Assembly (NCBI RefSeq): GCF_004379255.2
Contig: NC_056043.1
Coordinates: 2,170,001 to 2,234,000 of the forward strand
From: Salvia splendens
Taxonomy: Eukaryota > Streptophyta > Magnoliopsida > Lamiales > Lamiaceae
DNA: 64,000 nucleotides
Direction of reading: 5' to 3'
The notes under the pieces were generated by a model. The model ran no database searches and was not told the origin of the DNA. It saw only the letters and a program-made list of their open reading frames with translations. Numbering within the stretch: position 1 is the stretch's first letter; each line of letters opens with the position of its first letter. The position numbers and the translations under genes were made by a program. Positions 10,923 to 23,117 of this stretch are shown here, piece by piece.

Positions 10923-13900
10923 CTAGATTTGTTTCACAACAATTGGACTTCTAACATAATGCCTTCCATCACTCCATATCAGCTGTCCAAACACATAGTC
11001 CTTCACACCACCATACTTCTTAGCACTCAGTGTCACTCTAAAGGCCTTCTCCTCCCCTTCTCTCCCGAACACGAGCGTCTCCGGCTCGACCCTCACCGAC
11101 ACGCCACGTGGGCTGCGCACGCGGGCTCTGTAGGTGCCCGGGGACCCCACATTCTTCACCCTTCTCGCCACGGTCACCGAGCCATTGAGGTACGGGACCG
11201 TGATGGAAGGGTAGTTGAAGTCGATGAGGCGAACGGCTCTAGTGCACGCGTACGCCTCTTCCGAGAAGAGCTTCATCTGCGTCTGGTTGAACCCGATGGC
11301 GCAGAGGAAGTCCAAGTAGTCGTTTACGGATAGATCATAGACTAGGCCGGGGTCCATGGCGCGGTTGGGCTGCACGTGGCCTCCTCCGTAGCTGAAGGGC
11401 GTGGCCTTGACGTGGGACGCGTTTGTCATGGGCTTCAACGTGTTGTCGCGCGTCCTTGCTGCAAGAGGAAACAGAGTGAGTAACGGGCTGATGTGGTTTG
11501 GTTCGCTACTAATCATGTTTGTTTTGATTTGTTACCTGTTGTTGTGATGGCGGATCGGATGGCTGCAGGGCTCCATTTGGGGTGGAGGGTCTTCAAGAGG
11601 CCGACTACTCCGGAGACGTGGGGGCACGACATTGAGGTCCCCGACACTGAGTTGAAGAGGACGCGCCTCGTGTCAAAGCCTTGATTGGTTGGCCCCTGCG
11701 CCCCCGTGTAGGCGGCTATGATGCTTACTCCCGGAGCAGTGATATCCGGCTGAAAACAAACGGTGTTTCGAAGTTAAGTACATTGGGATGGGTCAGTATG
11801 GTGTACCTCACCAAAATTCTTATACGGTATATATTACCGAAAATGTCATTATAAATAAATAATCATACTATTACCGTACCCGATTTTTTGATATGTTAAT
11901 TTTTAATACTTACCATACTGAAGTTTGGTATTACCTTACCATACTTATGGTATACAGGATTTGGTGGCATTAACGAAATACGGTCATACCGAAATCTTGT
12001 TTCGTACCATTAAGATAAGTGCGGTATATCAGTGTTTCGTTAAGATAAGTGCAATAATTGCATTCCAAAGTCTAAACCTTTAGGATTTCTGGTGTGATGG
12101 TGTTAGGCCCTTTAGAGGAGAAGGCTGCCATGAAAGGCGCAGGCTTCGCGCCTAGCTGAGTCGTTGGTTTGCTAATGTAAGCCACGGGCGACCTGACAGT
12201 TAAACGCCGTGCCAAGAATAAGGATCAGACATAGTTAGATTCATCATTGATCAGTGTTTCTAACCTTGTTGAATTGATGTAGGAGAATAGAGTGACTCCA
12301 TCAGAGTAAATGATGTGTGAAGCAGGCAGAACATGAGGATCAGCAAGGATTTCATTACCAGAAGCCTCATTGTTTGCCAGCACCATCCCCACTGCTCCGG
12401 CCAAGGCGGCCTGCTCGCCTTTGTCGACTCTCGCGTTGTCCCCCCGCAGACACACCACGATCTTCCCATTCGCCTTTCGAGGATCCAGAGTTCCTGGTTT
12501 GCAAAGCAACCTACATTACCATATCCTTGATCAGCAAACAGCAGTGGTTATCATTCAGCGTCCGCATATAAGTAACTTACGCCTCATCAGCTGTCGCGTT
12601 GGCAAGTTTGGCCGACGCAGCAGAGATGACGGGATACGCCTTGTGCTGAGGCAACGACGTAGCTGAAAGGCTCTCTCCCTTCGAAACAATAAAATGCGTA
12701 TGTTAATGTAATATCAGTTGACATCACAAAATATATCAGTATGAATTACATAATTCATGATTCATGAATATCAGGGAAATGATATGTTTTGTGATGCCAA
12801 ATGATATTCATACATTTGCGAACTGATATAAGTTTGTGTTCCGACTTATATACCTTGAAGCGCATTCCGTTCCCTAGCGAGACGAAGCTAGAGAACTGGC
12901 GGTCGATGGTGCTCGCCCCAACCGTGATCTGCCAAGGTGCAAGGTTCGCAGCCGTGCCAGGTTTAGGCCCCGAATTCCCAGCCGAACAGACCACCGCAAT
13001 GCCATGCTTCGCTGCGTGGAACGAGCCTATAGCAACGCTGTCGTTGTAGAACGGAACAGGATCTCCTCCGAGAGAGACAGACAGAACATCAACCCCATCA
13101 TGTATGGCCGTGTCGAAAGCAGCCAGGATATCCGCATCGAAGCACTCGTTTCCCCCCACAGGCGGCCAGCACACTTTGTAAGCAGCCACCCGAGCCCTTG
13201 GCGACCCGCCTTTAGCTGTCCCATTGCCATACCCAAAAACACTCGCCCCGCCCACAAAATTCCCACCGGCCGTCGACAACGTGTGGGACCCGTGCCCCTC
13301 CGTGTCCCTCGGGCTCGTGAACGTGGAATTCAGTGGGCCGGCAACGGCACTATACCCCTTGTTGAAGTATCTTGCTCCAATCAGCTTCCTACACAGCTCC
13401 AATCAATTGACAATTATTATACTAAACACCAAAGACTCCCAACAGAAAATGGAAACTACTAAATGAAGAATCAGACAAAGTGGTGTCTGTCTCCACATGA
13501 CAACAAGATGAATTTGGTAAGAAGTTGGATGAGATAAAGGTGCTAGAAAATGGTAACCTGTTGCAAAGAAAGCTGGCATCCAAATCATTTTGGCAAATTC
13601 CTCTCCACTTTGAAGGAACTGGTCCCAATTCTTCATCACTAAAGCTTTTTGAAGATGGCCACACACCTTGTTTCAACCACACAACGGTTAGACCCTACAC
13701 GAAGCTATGACAACGAACGAGACACGGCCCGATTTTCCTCATTCTTGATACCTCTAGCAGCATTTCACTCAGCAAAGCCATACTCACTTCCCACACTCAC
13801 AAAATGTGTTTTTTTTAATCACAATTACTAAAATTATTGTCTGATTCTGATTATGGGGAAGCAAACTCAAATAAAATAAAAGAATAAACTAAAAATGTCT

Positions 13901-14852
13901 TCTTTAGCTCAACACAACAACCCCACATTGCTATAAACAATCATATAAGTCAATGATGCTCTGCAGCAAAGCTCCAAAGATAGATGGCAGAAAACAATAA
14001 AATAATTCCACAACCTAACAGATTCAAACCTCATAATTAAAGCAAACTAAACACTGACTTAACTAACATTAGTCATAAAAAAAATGGATCCAGATAAGGC
14101 TTCAAGACTCACCAGTATCAAGATTTGCAATAATGGTATCTTCCCCAAATCTAGCCTTCTCCCACAGAGAGCCCACTCGGATTTCGCCATTGCTTTCGAG
14201 CCCAAGAAAATCCCATGACCTTGTTGTGTGAAGCTTCTTCCCCTGATTCAGAAACACTGATACAACCTTGGGATGCTCTGACATTAAAAAAAACAATTAG
14301 AACTCCAAACAAAAAAAAAAAAACAATTAGAACTCCAAACAAAAAAACAAAATACAATCAGACAAGAACTGCAAAACAAAATTAACTTTCACTCTTACTA
14401 GATATTCTAGAAGCTTCTTCATCTTCAAGGATTGCAGCAAACCCATTGATGTGTTTAGTGTATGAGTAGAAAATTGCATCTTTGGCCTTACCAGAGCTAC
14501 ATGGGATCAATCAAGATTAGATTTTTATCATAAAGATTGGATTTTTATCACACGAAAATCCCACAAATCTTGATTTCTGCAAACCTGCCAAGGAATGATC
14601 CAAGAAACTGATAATGGGACTCTGTGACAGCATCATAATCATGAGATTGGACTCCTATTCCATGTGAATGAGCTCCCAAATACACAACGTAGGACTAGAC
14701 AAAATTCAAGAAACAAAAAAATCAAATCAAGCTCTATTATTAACCAGAGAAGAGAATTAGTAAATGCTTACCTTTTTGGTGGCAAGTGTGGGTCTAAGCA
14801 ATAGTGTTATTAGAGCAAGTGAGAGGAGATAAAGAGCTCTATTAATTGCCAT
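10923..14852 (-). CDS. Secreted subtilisin-like serine protease (SBT5 type)
   Basis: Eleven exons: 14772-14852, 14585-14694, 14399-14496, 14113-14277, 13558-13666, 12854-13388, 12581-12678, 12265-12510, 12078-12192, 11536-11749, 10923-11458; total 2307 nt, 768 residues in one frame. Exon 1 is a signal peptide (Leu-rich, ends ..PTLATKK). An inhibitor-9-like propeptide follows ([25 protein letters not shown]). The catalytic triad is visible: Asp in NLDTG (about 150), His in EGHGSHTLS (about 220) and Ser in GTSMSCPH (about 558); the oxyanion Asn is in CSAGNSGP. A protease-associated segment lies between His and Ser, and a C-terminal fibronectin-III-like domain ends the protein. Closest to the plant SBT5.3/SBT5.4 (AIR3) group; acts in the apoplast, substrate unknown. 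No breaks seen. Confidence 0.92.
11750..12077. repeat. Intron with GGTATACC-like inverted short repeats
   Basis: This subtilase intron is full of related words in both orientations: TATGGTGTACC, ATACGGTATAT, ATTACCGTACC, TATGGTATAC, AAATACGGTCATACCG, and a repeated GTTAAGATAAGTGC near 12010-12055. It looks like a decayed foldback or MITE insertion; ends and target duplication could not be fixed. Confidence 0.4.
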
Positions 14853-15152
14853 TGCTCTTCACTTTAGTGATAACACTCTATTTTTATTTTTTATTTTTTA
14901 TTTTAGTTTTCCACTCACTTAGCTCCCACTGAAGTAGGAGAATGTGTAGTGATGGTGAGCAGTTTGTATTGGTGGTTGAAGCAGCTATTTAAAAGATTCT
15001 TGAAGGCTGAGGTGTTGACCTTTCATGGAACAAAAAGGTAAGAAAACCCATCATTGTTTGACTTCATTTTAAAGAAATGATCGAAACGAGGGGAGCTTTA
15101 ATTGGATCGTATTATATTCTATGGGTGTTGTGATTTGCATGTAATTTGTAAA

Positions 15153-15537
15153 GAATAATGCTATGCGGCCACATTATGGCCAACCATAAATTAAGTAAAT
15201 AACAAAAAAATTTGATTTTTTTTCAAATTTTTGGTTTAATACTATTTGATTTTACTTTTATATCATCTTCATTATATGTTGCTCAACATGTTAGTGTTGT
15301 TCTTTCGTAGTTTTTGCTCAACTTATTATTACTGTCATTTCTTGATTGTTGCTCAACGTATACAGTAATTCGTGATATTAATGTGTTTTACGTAATGGAA
15401 TTCAAAGATAAGTATCAACTCACAAGTCCATTCACACACATATAAGTTTATATCGGTAATTCTAATTTTTTTATACATGTAAATGGACTAAATTAACTTT
15501 TTATGGCCGGCCACATTATGGCCATTTAGCATCACTC
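15153..15537. mobile_element. Mutator-like MITE with 9-bp target duplication
   Basis: The target duplication ATTTGTAAA is at 15144-15152 and 15538-15546. The left end GAATAATGCTATGCGGCC and the right end, read inward, GAGTGATGCTAAATGGCC are imperfect inverted repeats, each followed by a GGCCACATTATGGCC or matching palindromic stretch. A 9-bp duplication is typical of Mutator-like elements. The 385-bp body has no coding capacity. It lies about 290 bp upstream of the subtilase start. Confidence 0.7.
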
Positions 15538-15582
15538 ATTTGTAAATATGATATGTTTTGTTAATCTAAAGTACTCCTTTAA

Positions 15583-17499
15583 GGGCATCAGCAGTGGGGC
15601 ACCCTAAGGCGCGCCACGTCATCAGTTTTATCCTCCTACCTCCCCACCTGCAATGGGGCGCCCTAAGGCGCGCCCTATGGCGCGCCACATCATCATTTTT
15701 TTAATATTTACAAAATCCATACGAATTTAAAAAAACTAATAAATTAAAATACGAATTTCAAAAACTTCATTTCATTTAATAAAAATTAATACATTACAAT
15801 GCGAATTAAAAAAAACGCAAACTCAGCGACGGCGGTTACGAGCCCACACTTCTTCAATCATGTCGCTCATGAGCTGCGCATGATCCTGTTGGTTGCGCAT
15901 TGAGGCCTGTCTAGATAGAACCTCATTGAAGCCTAACGGTAACCCTCTATCGGGTGTCTCGGTCGATGTGCCGGACGAGCTAGATGCACGGTCATCTTCA
16001 TTCCAATCGGTGATGCTTCCGCCTTCATTCTCGACTATCATGTTGTGCATGCTTATGCACGCATATATGACATCGACGATGACTTCCTTGTACCAGGAAC
16101 GAGCCGACCCTTTCACAATTGCCCACCATGATTGGAGCACACTAAATGCCCGCTCGACATCCTTCCGCGCCGACTCCTGCTTTTGCGCAAATAAAACCCT
16201 CTTCTCACCAATTGGGCAGCTGATCGTATTTAGGAAAACTGGCCACCGTTGGTAGATGCCATCGGCCAAGTAGTACCTCATATGGTATTGGCGTCTGTTG
16301 GCAGTGAACTCGATGGCCGGGCCGTTGCCGTTACTTTGCTCGGTGAAGAGGGTGGACGAGTTGAGGACGTTAATGTCGTTGTTCGACCCGGCTACGCCGA
16401 AGTAAGCATGCCAGATCCAGAGTCGATGGTCAGCGACGGCTTCGAGGATCATCGTCGGGTGACTGCCCTTATATCCACTTGTGAATTGGCCTCTCCACGC
16501 CGTCGGACAATTCTTCCACTGCCAGTGCATACAGTCGATGCTCCCGAGCATCCCAGGAAACCCGTGCGCCGTCTCGTGCATCTGCATCTGACCCTGGCAA
16601 TCAGTGGCAGTCGGCTTGCGCAAATATGTGTCGCCATAGGCCTCTACTATCCCCCGACAAAAGCGCTTCAGACACTCGCGGCCTGTAGAATCCCCGCAGT
16701 GGAGGTACTCGTCAAAAAGGTCCGTCGTGGTGCCGTATGCCAACTGACGAATAGCAGTCGTTCACTTTTGCAATGGTGTAAGACCGAGTTTGCCGATGCC
16801 GTCCTCCCGAAACGTGAAGTATTCATCACGTGAAGACAATGTCCGAACAATGCTGAGAAAAAGGTACCGCGACATTCTAAACCGGCGGTGGAAAACAATC
16901 GGGCCCCATCGTGGTTGATGGCAAAATAGTCTTCAACCAGACGTCTGTGAGCTTCCGGGTGGTCGCGTCGGACATACGTCCTATGTCGAATAGGCCTATG
17001 GACTTGCTCAGCAGCCGCTGCCGCCGCCTCCTCCTCGCGCTGCATTGCCGCATAGCATGCCGCCATGGCCTCTTCAACGGCTGCATCTAATGCTTCTGAC
17101 GTCGAACTACCGGACTTAGACGAACTAGAACTATTGGTATCGTCGCCGAGATTCATTTTGGTTGGATGTTGAGAGAGAATATGTAAAGAGATAGTCGATA
17201 TGTTCGTATGTACAAATGAATGAGAAATGAGATTTAAATAGAAAATAAAAAACGCGTGCCATCGTCCGCGACCATCGTCCGCGTAGCCCACAGTGGGGCG
17301 GCCATTGTCCGCGTAGGCCGCAATGAGGCGGACGATGGCGCGGACGATGGACATCGTCCGCGCTATACTCCGCGCCCTTAGTATAGGGCGCGACGATCGT
17401 CCGCGACCTATGTCACGCACCCGCAATGGGACGGACGATGGCGGGCGCGGACGATGCGCGCCATCGGGCGTGCCATCGTCCGCTCCATTGCGGATGGCC
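15583..17499 (-). mobile_element. PIF/Harbinger DNA transposon, copy 1
   Basis: Flanked by a TAA target duplication (15580-15582 and 17500-17502). The ends are GGGCATCAGCAGTGGGGC on the left and, read inward from the right, GGCCATCCGCAATGGAGC. Subterminal regions are rich in GCGCGCC and CGGACGATGG words. A 3-bp TAA/TTA duplication plus a DDE transposase is the PIF/Harbinger signature. Only the transposase is present; the Myb-like second gene of autonomous Harbinger elements is not seen. A related copy lies at 45649-47414. Confidence 0.85.
15823..17156 (-). pseudogene. Harbinger transposase (HARBI1/ALP1-like), broken
   Basis: The N-terminal part reads from Met at 17156 (Ser-rich, then an RRDHPEAHRRLVEDYF motif). 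Near 16905 the frame shifts by one base, and near 16761 a TGA interrupts the frame that follows (LQK-stop). The C-terminal part (15823-16743) is open for about 306 residues. It carries the DDE nuclease: first Asp in GSIDCMHW, second Asp in GSNNDINVL, Glu in RKDVERAFSVLQ. The catalytic residues survive, but no single frame covers the protein, so this copy is unlikely to be autonomous. The ORF after the frameshift continues out of frame to 16668. Confidence 0.85.
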
Positions 17500-17502
17500 T
17501 AA

Positions 17503-20160
17503 GTGCTGTGAAAAAATAGTTCGGTTTGACTTTTTTGTTATTAGGGAAAAATGCAATTATATTATTCTTGTTAGTAAAAAAGTTTTCAATTTATGAGATA
17601 CATTTTGTAATTTGAAATTTCGAGATTCAATTGACGACGAACAGAGGTTCTGGTTGTGAATCTTAGTGGAAATTGGAAATGTAATGCTAGGGTTTTTTGG
17701 GGGCGGTGAAGTAGATGCAGAGGAGAGAGAAGTACTATCAAATGCAAGCGGGAAATAAGATGATCGTCGTTGGAAAACGGAAAGGAAAAAAATGGACTGA
17801 ATAGCAGGGACTTGTATGCAATTTTAAAAGTGTAGGGTGGATTATTTTTAAATCTGGTATGATTTGACTTGATACTTAAAGTATAAAGTATAAAGAAGGA
17901 TCTGATCAAATCAGGTGAGCAAGCCGATTCACCGTATAAAATTCATTAACAGAAAAATGAAACAACAATACGAAAATTCACCAAAATTACATATCAACAA
18001 TTACATAAGTTCAACATAGCTTTCCAATAACCAAAATAGCAAGAAAAGCCCTTAATAGGATAGATTCAACAACGATCTACTAGCAAAGACAAACTGAAAA
18101 AAAAAAAGAGACAATAAAATTAACTTGAGTTGCAATGAAGCTAGACATATACTTAATGAAAGCAAGCACTAACTCTTCCAATTGTATATATTTTGACCAA
18201 AATAGTTAATCAACGATATCCATATCTAAAGGAGATCAAATGATTAATTATGATGAGGTAAGATTAAGTGACAAGTATTGTGGAGTTGTGTGTGATGATG
18301 AATAGACATAATCCAACATAGTTAATGAGCAAAGTTGGTCAACTTTTTTAGTTGTGGTGTATGACTATGATCATTTGATTTGTCACCAAAAATTGTTTTC
18401 CACCTCATTTTCGTTAGTATAAATACTCCAGTATTTAATATACTCGAGGAATTAATTTTTACTAGATATGTAGGTAGGAATATAAGTTACACTAGCAATG
18501 AAAGAGCACATGTCTTGTTCAGAATTGGTGAAACTTTCATCTGGCATAAATCAACTTTGAACTTGTATATATGTTCACATTTACTCATCCCTAGTAGCTA
18601 TAATGTAGGCATTGACCCTATATAGGAACAGTGTGAAAATAGATAAAAATGAAAATGAACACTAGTTCATCAATAGACACTAAAAATATTGTCCATCTTT
18701 TGTATCAATAAAAAGTAGTACTACTAATTAATTTAATATTTTGTATCAATAAAAAGTAATCAATGTAATATTTTGTACCAATATAATCTTTTGTTACAAT
18801 GTATCACTATCAACTTCATAATATCCGAGCACAGGGTTCGTGCGGCATGCGAACGACCTCACGATCCGAGTTGTGCTCGACTAGTTACATATTAAATTAA
18901 TGTTTCAAAAATCTGAGTACACTTTTCCTTGTACAATAGGAAAATCTTAGGATCATCAACTAGTGACAGAGCACAAATATATGTGCTCGAAATCTCTATG
19001 TGAAGCGCTCATAAATACTCAGAAATTTACTGACGATCCTAATGAGCACAATTGTCTTGTAACAAACAACGATTTTTTGCAGTGTCATTGGTGTTTATTT
19101 TTAGTGGATAAGAAAAGTACAATGTTTATCAAAATTACAAACTATTGGGGTCATAACAAACAATAATTTTCATCAAAATTGTGAAATATTTTTCAACACA
19201 TGATGGAGCAATATAAAAGAAAATGGTGATATAAGTGGGTGCTTACATGACCATGCCCTAGGTGAGTGGGGCTTATATATGGATGACCATTAACATCATG
19301 GAGGGGACCCTTATGCTACTTGATTCTCAATTATTTTTTCTCCACATCTTAATATACATTGGACTTTGGAGTTCATTTGATATTGGATTTTTCATTGATT
19401 TTTTGTGTGAAGATTGAAGAATAGCAAACATGACAATTGTCATTAATGATTGGATAAAAATCGAATTGATAAAGGGAAGAATAATTCTTTGAAATGCGTA
19501 AAGTTATTGACAATGATAAAGTTATTTGGGACAAAACATATTAAAAGATGTGGTATACATACATAGTTTGAATTATTTAAAGACAATATTGAAAGGGGTA
19601 TATGATAAATGCATCCAAAAATTGAGTTGGAAAGGTAAATTGAAGCTTTGAACTTTGAAAAACTGCAAATGGAAGCCGCTCCACGATGTGAAATAAGTCA
19701 ACTGGTTGGGATTCGGCTTACACTATTGAATAATTAAATTTTCTAATTTCATCTATATATAATAAAGAATGACAAAGATAGAGAAATGAACAAGGCATAA
19801 AATTAAAGTTTGGAATGGAGAAAAAAAATTGATTATAAATTTAACATAATCGTCGGGCCCCATGGCCCGTCACCCCACCGTGTAGTTTCGCCAATGCTAG
19901 CACCCCATGTGTCAGCCACAGCTCAGAGGCCAATATGTTTCGATTGAATAGAATGCACGACAACATAGAGTGACAATGAACAAAACTAACCATACATCAA
20001 TCCAATAGAGAGGAACGAGAATCAAAAGTATCTACATACATCAAGACAACATCACAATCGAATGGTTCAAACGCAAGAAAATTAAGATAAAATGGTAGCC
20101 CATATTCCAAATCACCACCTCAAACACTTCATAAGAAATCAGGGCCTCATTAATATCCAT
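17503..20160. other. Gene-poor AT-rich stretch
   Basis: No gene recognised on either strand. A short tandem of TTTGTATCAATAAAAAGTA lies at about 18690-18780. A GC-richer island occurs at about 18825-18885, and another (GGGCCCCATGGCCCGTCACC) near 19855-19875. Open frames here are short and of biased composition. Confidence 0.5.
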
Positions 20161-20395
20161 GTAATGAAACATACTAAAAAAATATAGAATTACATTTGCA
20201 TTCTATTTAATAATAAAAAATCTCTTTGATCCATATTGTTTAACGGTGTACGGTAATCAAATCAAACCGAAGTCACAATCTCACAAATTCCGATTCTTCT
20301 CCCCATGTTTGCTTCATTTAAATACGGCTAAGATCACGCAACATATTAATGTCCAAGATTTCTTATCTACAAATTATAAATATAGAAATGAAAAC
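20161..20395. repeat. Left copy of 235-bp repeat flanking the retrotransposon
   Basis: Identical by eye to 30748-30982 over 235 bases with no indel. Native DNA precedes it (..TAATATCCAT) and the 5' LTR begins directly after it (..GAAATGAAAAC then TGATGGG). It occupies the place of the expected 5-bp target duplication. Confidence 0.9.
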
Positions 20396-20945
20396 TGATG
20401 GGATACGAACTAAACAACTAAGCAATAATTGTGAGCCCAATAGCAGTGACGGCCCATCAGCCCAAAACCCAAGAAAGAGTATCAGTTCGGCACAACCAAA
20501 GAGTTCGGTCACAGCCTATAGCTCGGTAAAAGCCGACCAATCGAGCTCAACTCTCAGATCGGCAAAAGCTGATCGGCAAAGTTCAGCAGTTCGGTCTCAG
20601 TATTCGACCGAACAAGGAGATAGTGGACCCATGCAGGATCTCCACGACCTCCATTACACCCACGATCTATTTAGTGGTATTAAGCAGTTATCAACCCCCC
20701 TACCAGGGCTGCAAACCACGATCTTAGTTCGAATGTATAAATAGAACTTAGATCAGATAGACCAAGGTTAAGTTCTCTAGATCCTGAATCTCATATAGCA
20801 AATCAGTATTGTAATCTGTAAGCTAGATCAAGCAATACAAATTTGCCCTCTATTCTTCCCGTGGACGTAGATTTACCTCAGTAAATCGAACCACGTAATT
20901 TTCAGTGTTGTGATCTTCATTTATTACTTGCATTTATTCCCATCA
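20396..20945 (+). repeat. 5' LTR (550 bp)
   Basis: Starts TGATGGG and ends CCCATCA, a 7-bp inverted terminal repeat with the TG..CA borders of LTRs. A TATAAATA box at 20736-20743 is the likely start-site signal of the element transcript. One base (T versus C in the TTG[T/C]GAG context, near 20431) differs from the 3' LTR. Confidence 0.95.
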
Positions 20946-20965
20946 AAAATTCGCTAAATCATCAC

Positions 20966-20981
20966 TGGCGCCGTCTGTGGG
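20966..20981 (+). promoter_or_regulatory. Primer-binding site of the retrotransposon
   Basis: TGGCGCCGTCTGTGGG lies 20 bases inside the 5' LTR end. TGGCGCCG.. sites in this place are common in plant Tat elements. The priming tRNA cannot be named with certainty. The 20-base gap from the LTR is longer than in most elements. Confidence 0.75.
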
Positions 20982-21038
20982 AAAACAGAAAACCAAAACT
21001 GTGATAAAAGCGAGTTTTTGATCCTCTTCCACCAAAAA

Positions 21039-23117
21039 ATGCGTACCAGATCACATAATACCCATACTTCCGTCCGTGATGAACGTGAGGAAGCTAGTCC
21101 AGCCCGTAGGTCTGGAAAACAGCCTCTGGAGAAATCTGCCTCCAGTTCTCACGGTGAAAGAACAAACCACTCAAAAAGTCATCGCACCGAGCCTCCCCAG
21201 CAGCTCGATTTGAATGAGGCTGTCAAGTTGTTCTTGGCTGAGAAGCAGGATGAGTTCTTAACATTCCTGCAAAAGAGCCAGAAGTCGGAGAAGAAAACGG
21301 CGGATTCTCCCTCCCCCTCCAGACATGAAAGTCACTACCGCAGTAGTGTCGTATCTTCCAGGAGAAAGAATCCTCACCACCGATATGTTCCTTCTCCTCC
21401 TTGTTACCGAAATCACAGGAGAACTCCATCTCCACCATACCGTAGAGATGTCGGATTCGCTATGTATGGAGCGCTGAAGACTCCATTTTCGGATGATATC
21501 ACCAGAACTCCGTTGCCACAGAATTACCGAACTCCGTCAGTGACTTATGACGGGTTAGTGGATCCTCATGATTTCCTGGGACGCTATCAGTATAATATGG
21601 CGAACCAAGGTCTCAATGAGGTTCATATGTGTAAGCTGTTTCCCGAGCTGCTCATCGGGAACGCAAGAAGGTGGTTTGATAGCCTCCCTCAAGGCAGCAT
21701 TAGATCTTACAGAGATCTAATGGATGCTTTTCATAGGAGGTTCTTCCAGAAAGCTGAAACCCGAATCACTTCGGCTCAGCTGCTTTCTATACGTCAAGGT
21801 CGCGATGAAAAGATTAGCGACTTCATGACAAGATTCCACAAGGAATGCCTACAAGTAGATGATCTCAATGATCTACTTGTCATTTCGGCATTCCAAAATG
21901 GAATTCTGCCAGGAGCTCTCTACAGAAAGCTCGTTGAATGCAGTCCGCAAACAGCTCAAGAGATGTGGGACATTGCGGACCAGTTTTTTCGTGCTGATGA
22001 GGCAGACCGTCGAAAACGGTCTTTAGACAGCTCTTCCAGAGGAGACAAGAGGAAGCCCGATCATAGCGATCAGGGACATCCTCGCCGAACTCCTTTTGAA
22101 AGAATTCAAAGGGCACCGGTACAAGACAGATTGGGACCACGTCTCAATCCTGAGAAACCACCCGCTCAGTTCGTACCATTGAACAAGTCGAGAGCGGAAA
22201 TTTTCGAACTGCATTCTGATATGTTCGAAAAACCAAAGCCGATGACGAAATCGGCCACGCGCCGAAGTCAGGATAAATATTGCTCCTTCCATCAAGACCA
22301 CGGTCACGATACCGAGGAGTGCCAAAATTTGGCAGCAGATATTGATGTTCTTGTGAAAGCAGGGACGTTAAAAAAATACCAAAGCAAGCCGCCGAAAAAG
22401 AATAAGAAACAGAGAAGTGCGAACTGCGCTCCTCAGGATCCTAAAAGGCAACAGGATCCCGAAGACGATGACGAGCCGCAATATGATGGAGTAATCCAGA
22501 CTATTGACGCTCTCCCAGCCGGGAAGACTAAATCGTCTCTAAAATCAGAGCGCAGAGGCTTCAATCGAGAGGAGCCAACACATAAAAGGCTGAAGAAGGA
22601 GGAAGTAATTACATTTTCAGATGCAGATCCCGTCCCGGCCATTTCTCCTCATCAAGACGCTATTGTCATTCAAGCTGGAGTGGCAAACAAACTGATCCAC
22701 AGAGTGTTTGTGGATACAGGAGCGTCGGTTAGCATTCTTTTTAAAGAATGTTTTGATAAACTGGAAGTGGATCCAGCTCGGCTCAGTCCGGCCCCACTTC
22801 CTCTGAAAAGTTTCGCCCAGGAGGACACCCGCCCTGAAGGTATTATCAGCCTTCCGATTACGGTAGGAAGAGCGCCTACTAGCTCCAGTACGGTGATCGA
22901 GTTTTTTGTGGTAAAAGCTCGATCCCCGTATAACATTATACTGGGAAGAGACTGGCTCAACACAGTTCGGACCATTTGCTCTACTTATCACCTCACAATC
23001 AAGATCCCCACTAAAGGAGGGATAGCAGTCATCCGAGGTGATCAAAAGAGGGCAAAAGAATGTTTGCAGATTGCGCTTAAAAGTGCCGAACAATCAGATC
23101 GGCACCATCAAGCATAG
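21039..23117 (+). CDS. Gag-protease polyprotein of the Tat element
   Basis: 692 residues from the ATG at 21039; an upstream TTG in frame at 21018 is not needed. The N-terminus is Arg/Ser/Pro-rich, followed by a retrotransposon Gag domain (PLPQNYRTPSVTYDGLVDPH .. ARRWFDSLPQGSI .. FHRRFF .. RQGRDEKISDFMTRF). A zinc-knuckle-like CSFHQDHGHDTEEC and a Lys-rich linker precede the aspartic protease with VDTGASVSILF and the flap partner NIILGRDWL. It ends at TAG 23115-23117, directly followed in the same frame by open pol sequence. No internal break. Confidence 0.9.
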   Translation: MRTRSHNTHTSVRDEREEASPARRSGKQPLEKSASSSHGERTNHSKSHRTEPPQQLDLNEAVKLFLAEKQDEFLTFLQKSQKSEKKTADSPSPSRHESHYRSSVVSSRRKNPHHRYVPSPPCYRNHRRTPSPPYRRDVGFAMYGALKTPFSDDITRTPLPQNYRTPSVTYDGLVDPHDFLGRYQYNMANQGLNEVHMCKLFPELLIGNARRWFDSLPQGSIRSYRDLMDAFHRRFFQKAETRITSAQLLSIRQGRDEKISDFMTRFHKECLQVDDLNDLLVISAFQNGILPGALYRKLVECSPQTAQEMWDIADQFFRADEADRRKRSLDSSSRGDKRKPDHSDQGHPRRTPFERIQRAPVQDRLGPRLNPEKPPAQFVPLNKSRAEIFELHSDMFEKPKPMTKSATRRSQDKYCSFHQDHGHDTEECQNLAADIDVLVKAGTLKKYQSKPPKKNKKQRSANCAPQDPKRQQDPEDDDEPQYDGVIQTIDALPAGKTKSSLKSERRGFNREEPTHKRLKKEEVITFSDADPVPAISPHQDAIVIQAGVANKLIHRVFVDTGASVSILFKECFDKLEVDPARLSPAPLPLKSFAQEDTRPEGIISLPITVGRAPTSSSTVIEFFVVKARSPYNIILGRDWLNTVRTICSTYHLTIKIPTKGGIAVIRGDQKRAKECLQIALKSAEQSDRHHQA

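Noticed and set aside
20349..20744. Open frame of about 130 codons in the 5' LTR, repeated in the 3' LTR at 30124-30558
   Set aside because: It is the same LTR sequence in both places and starts in the flank or PPT region; no known LTR-encoded protein resembles it. It is best explained as chance openness of the LTR.
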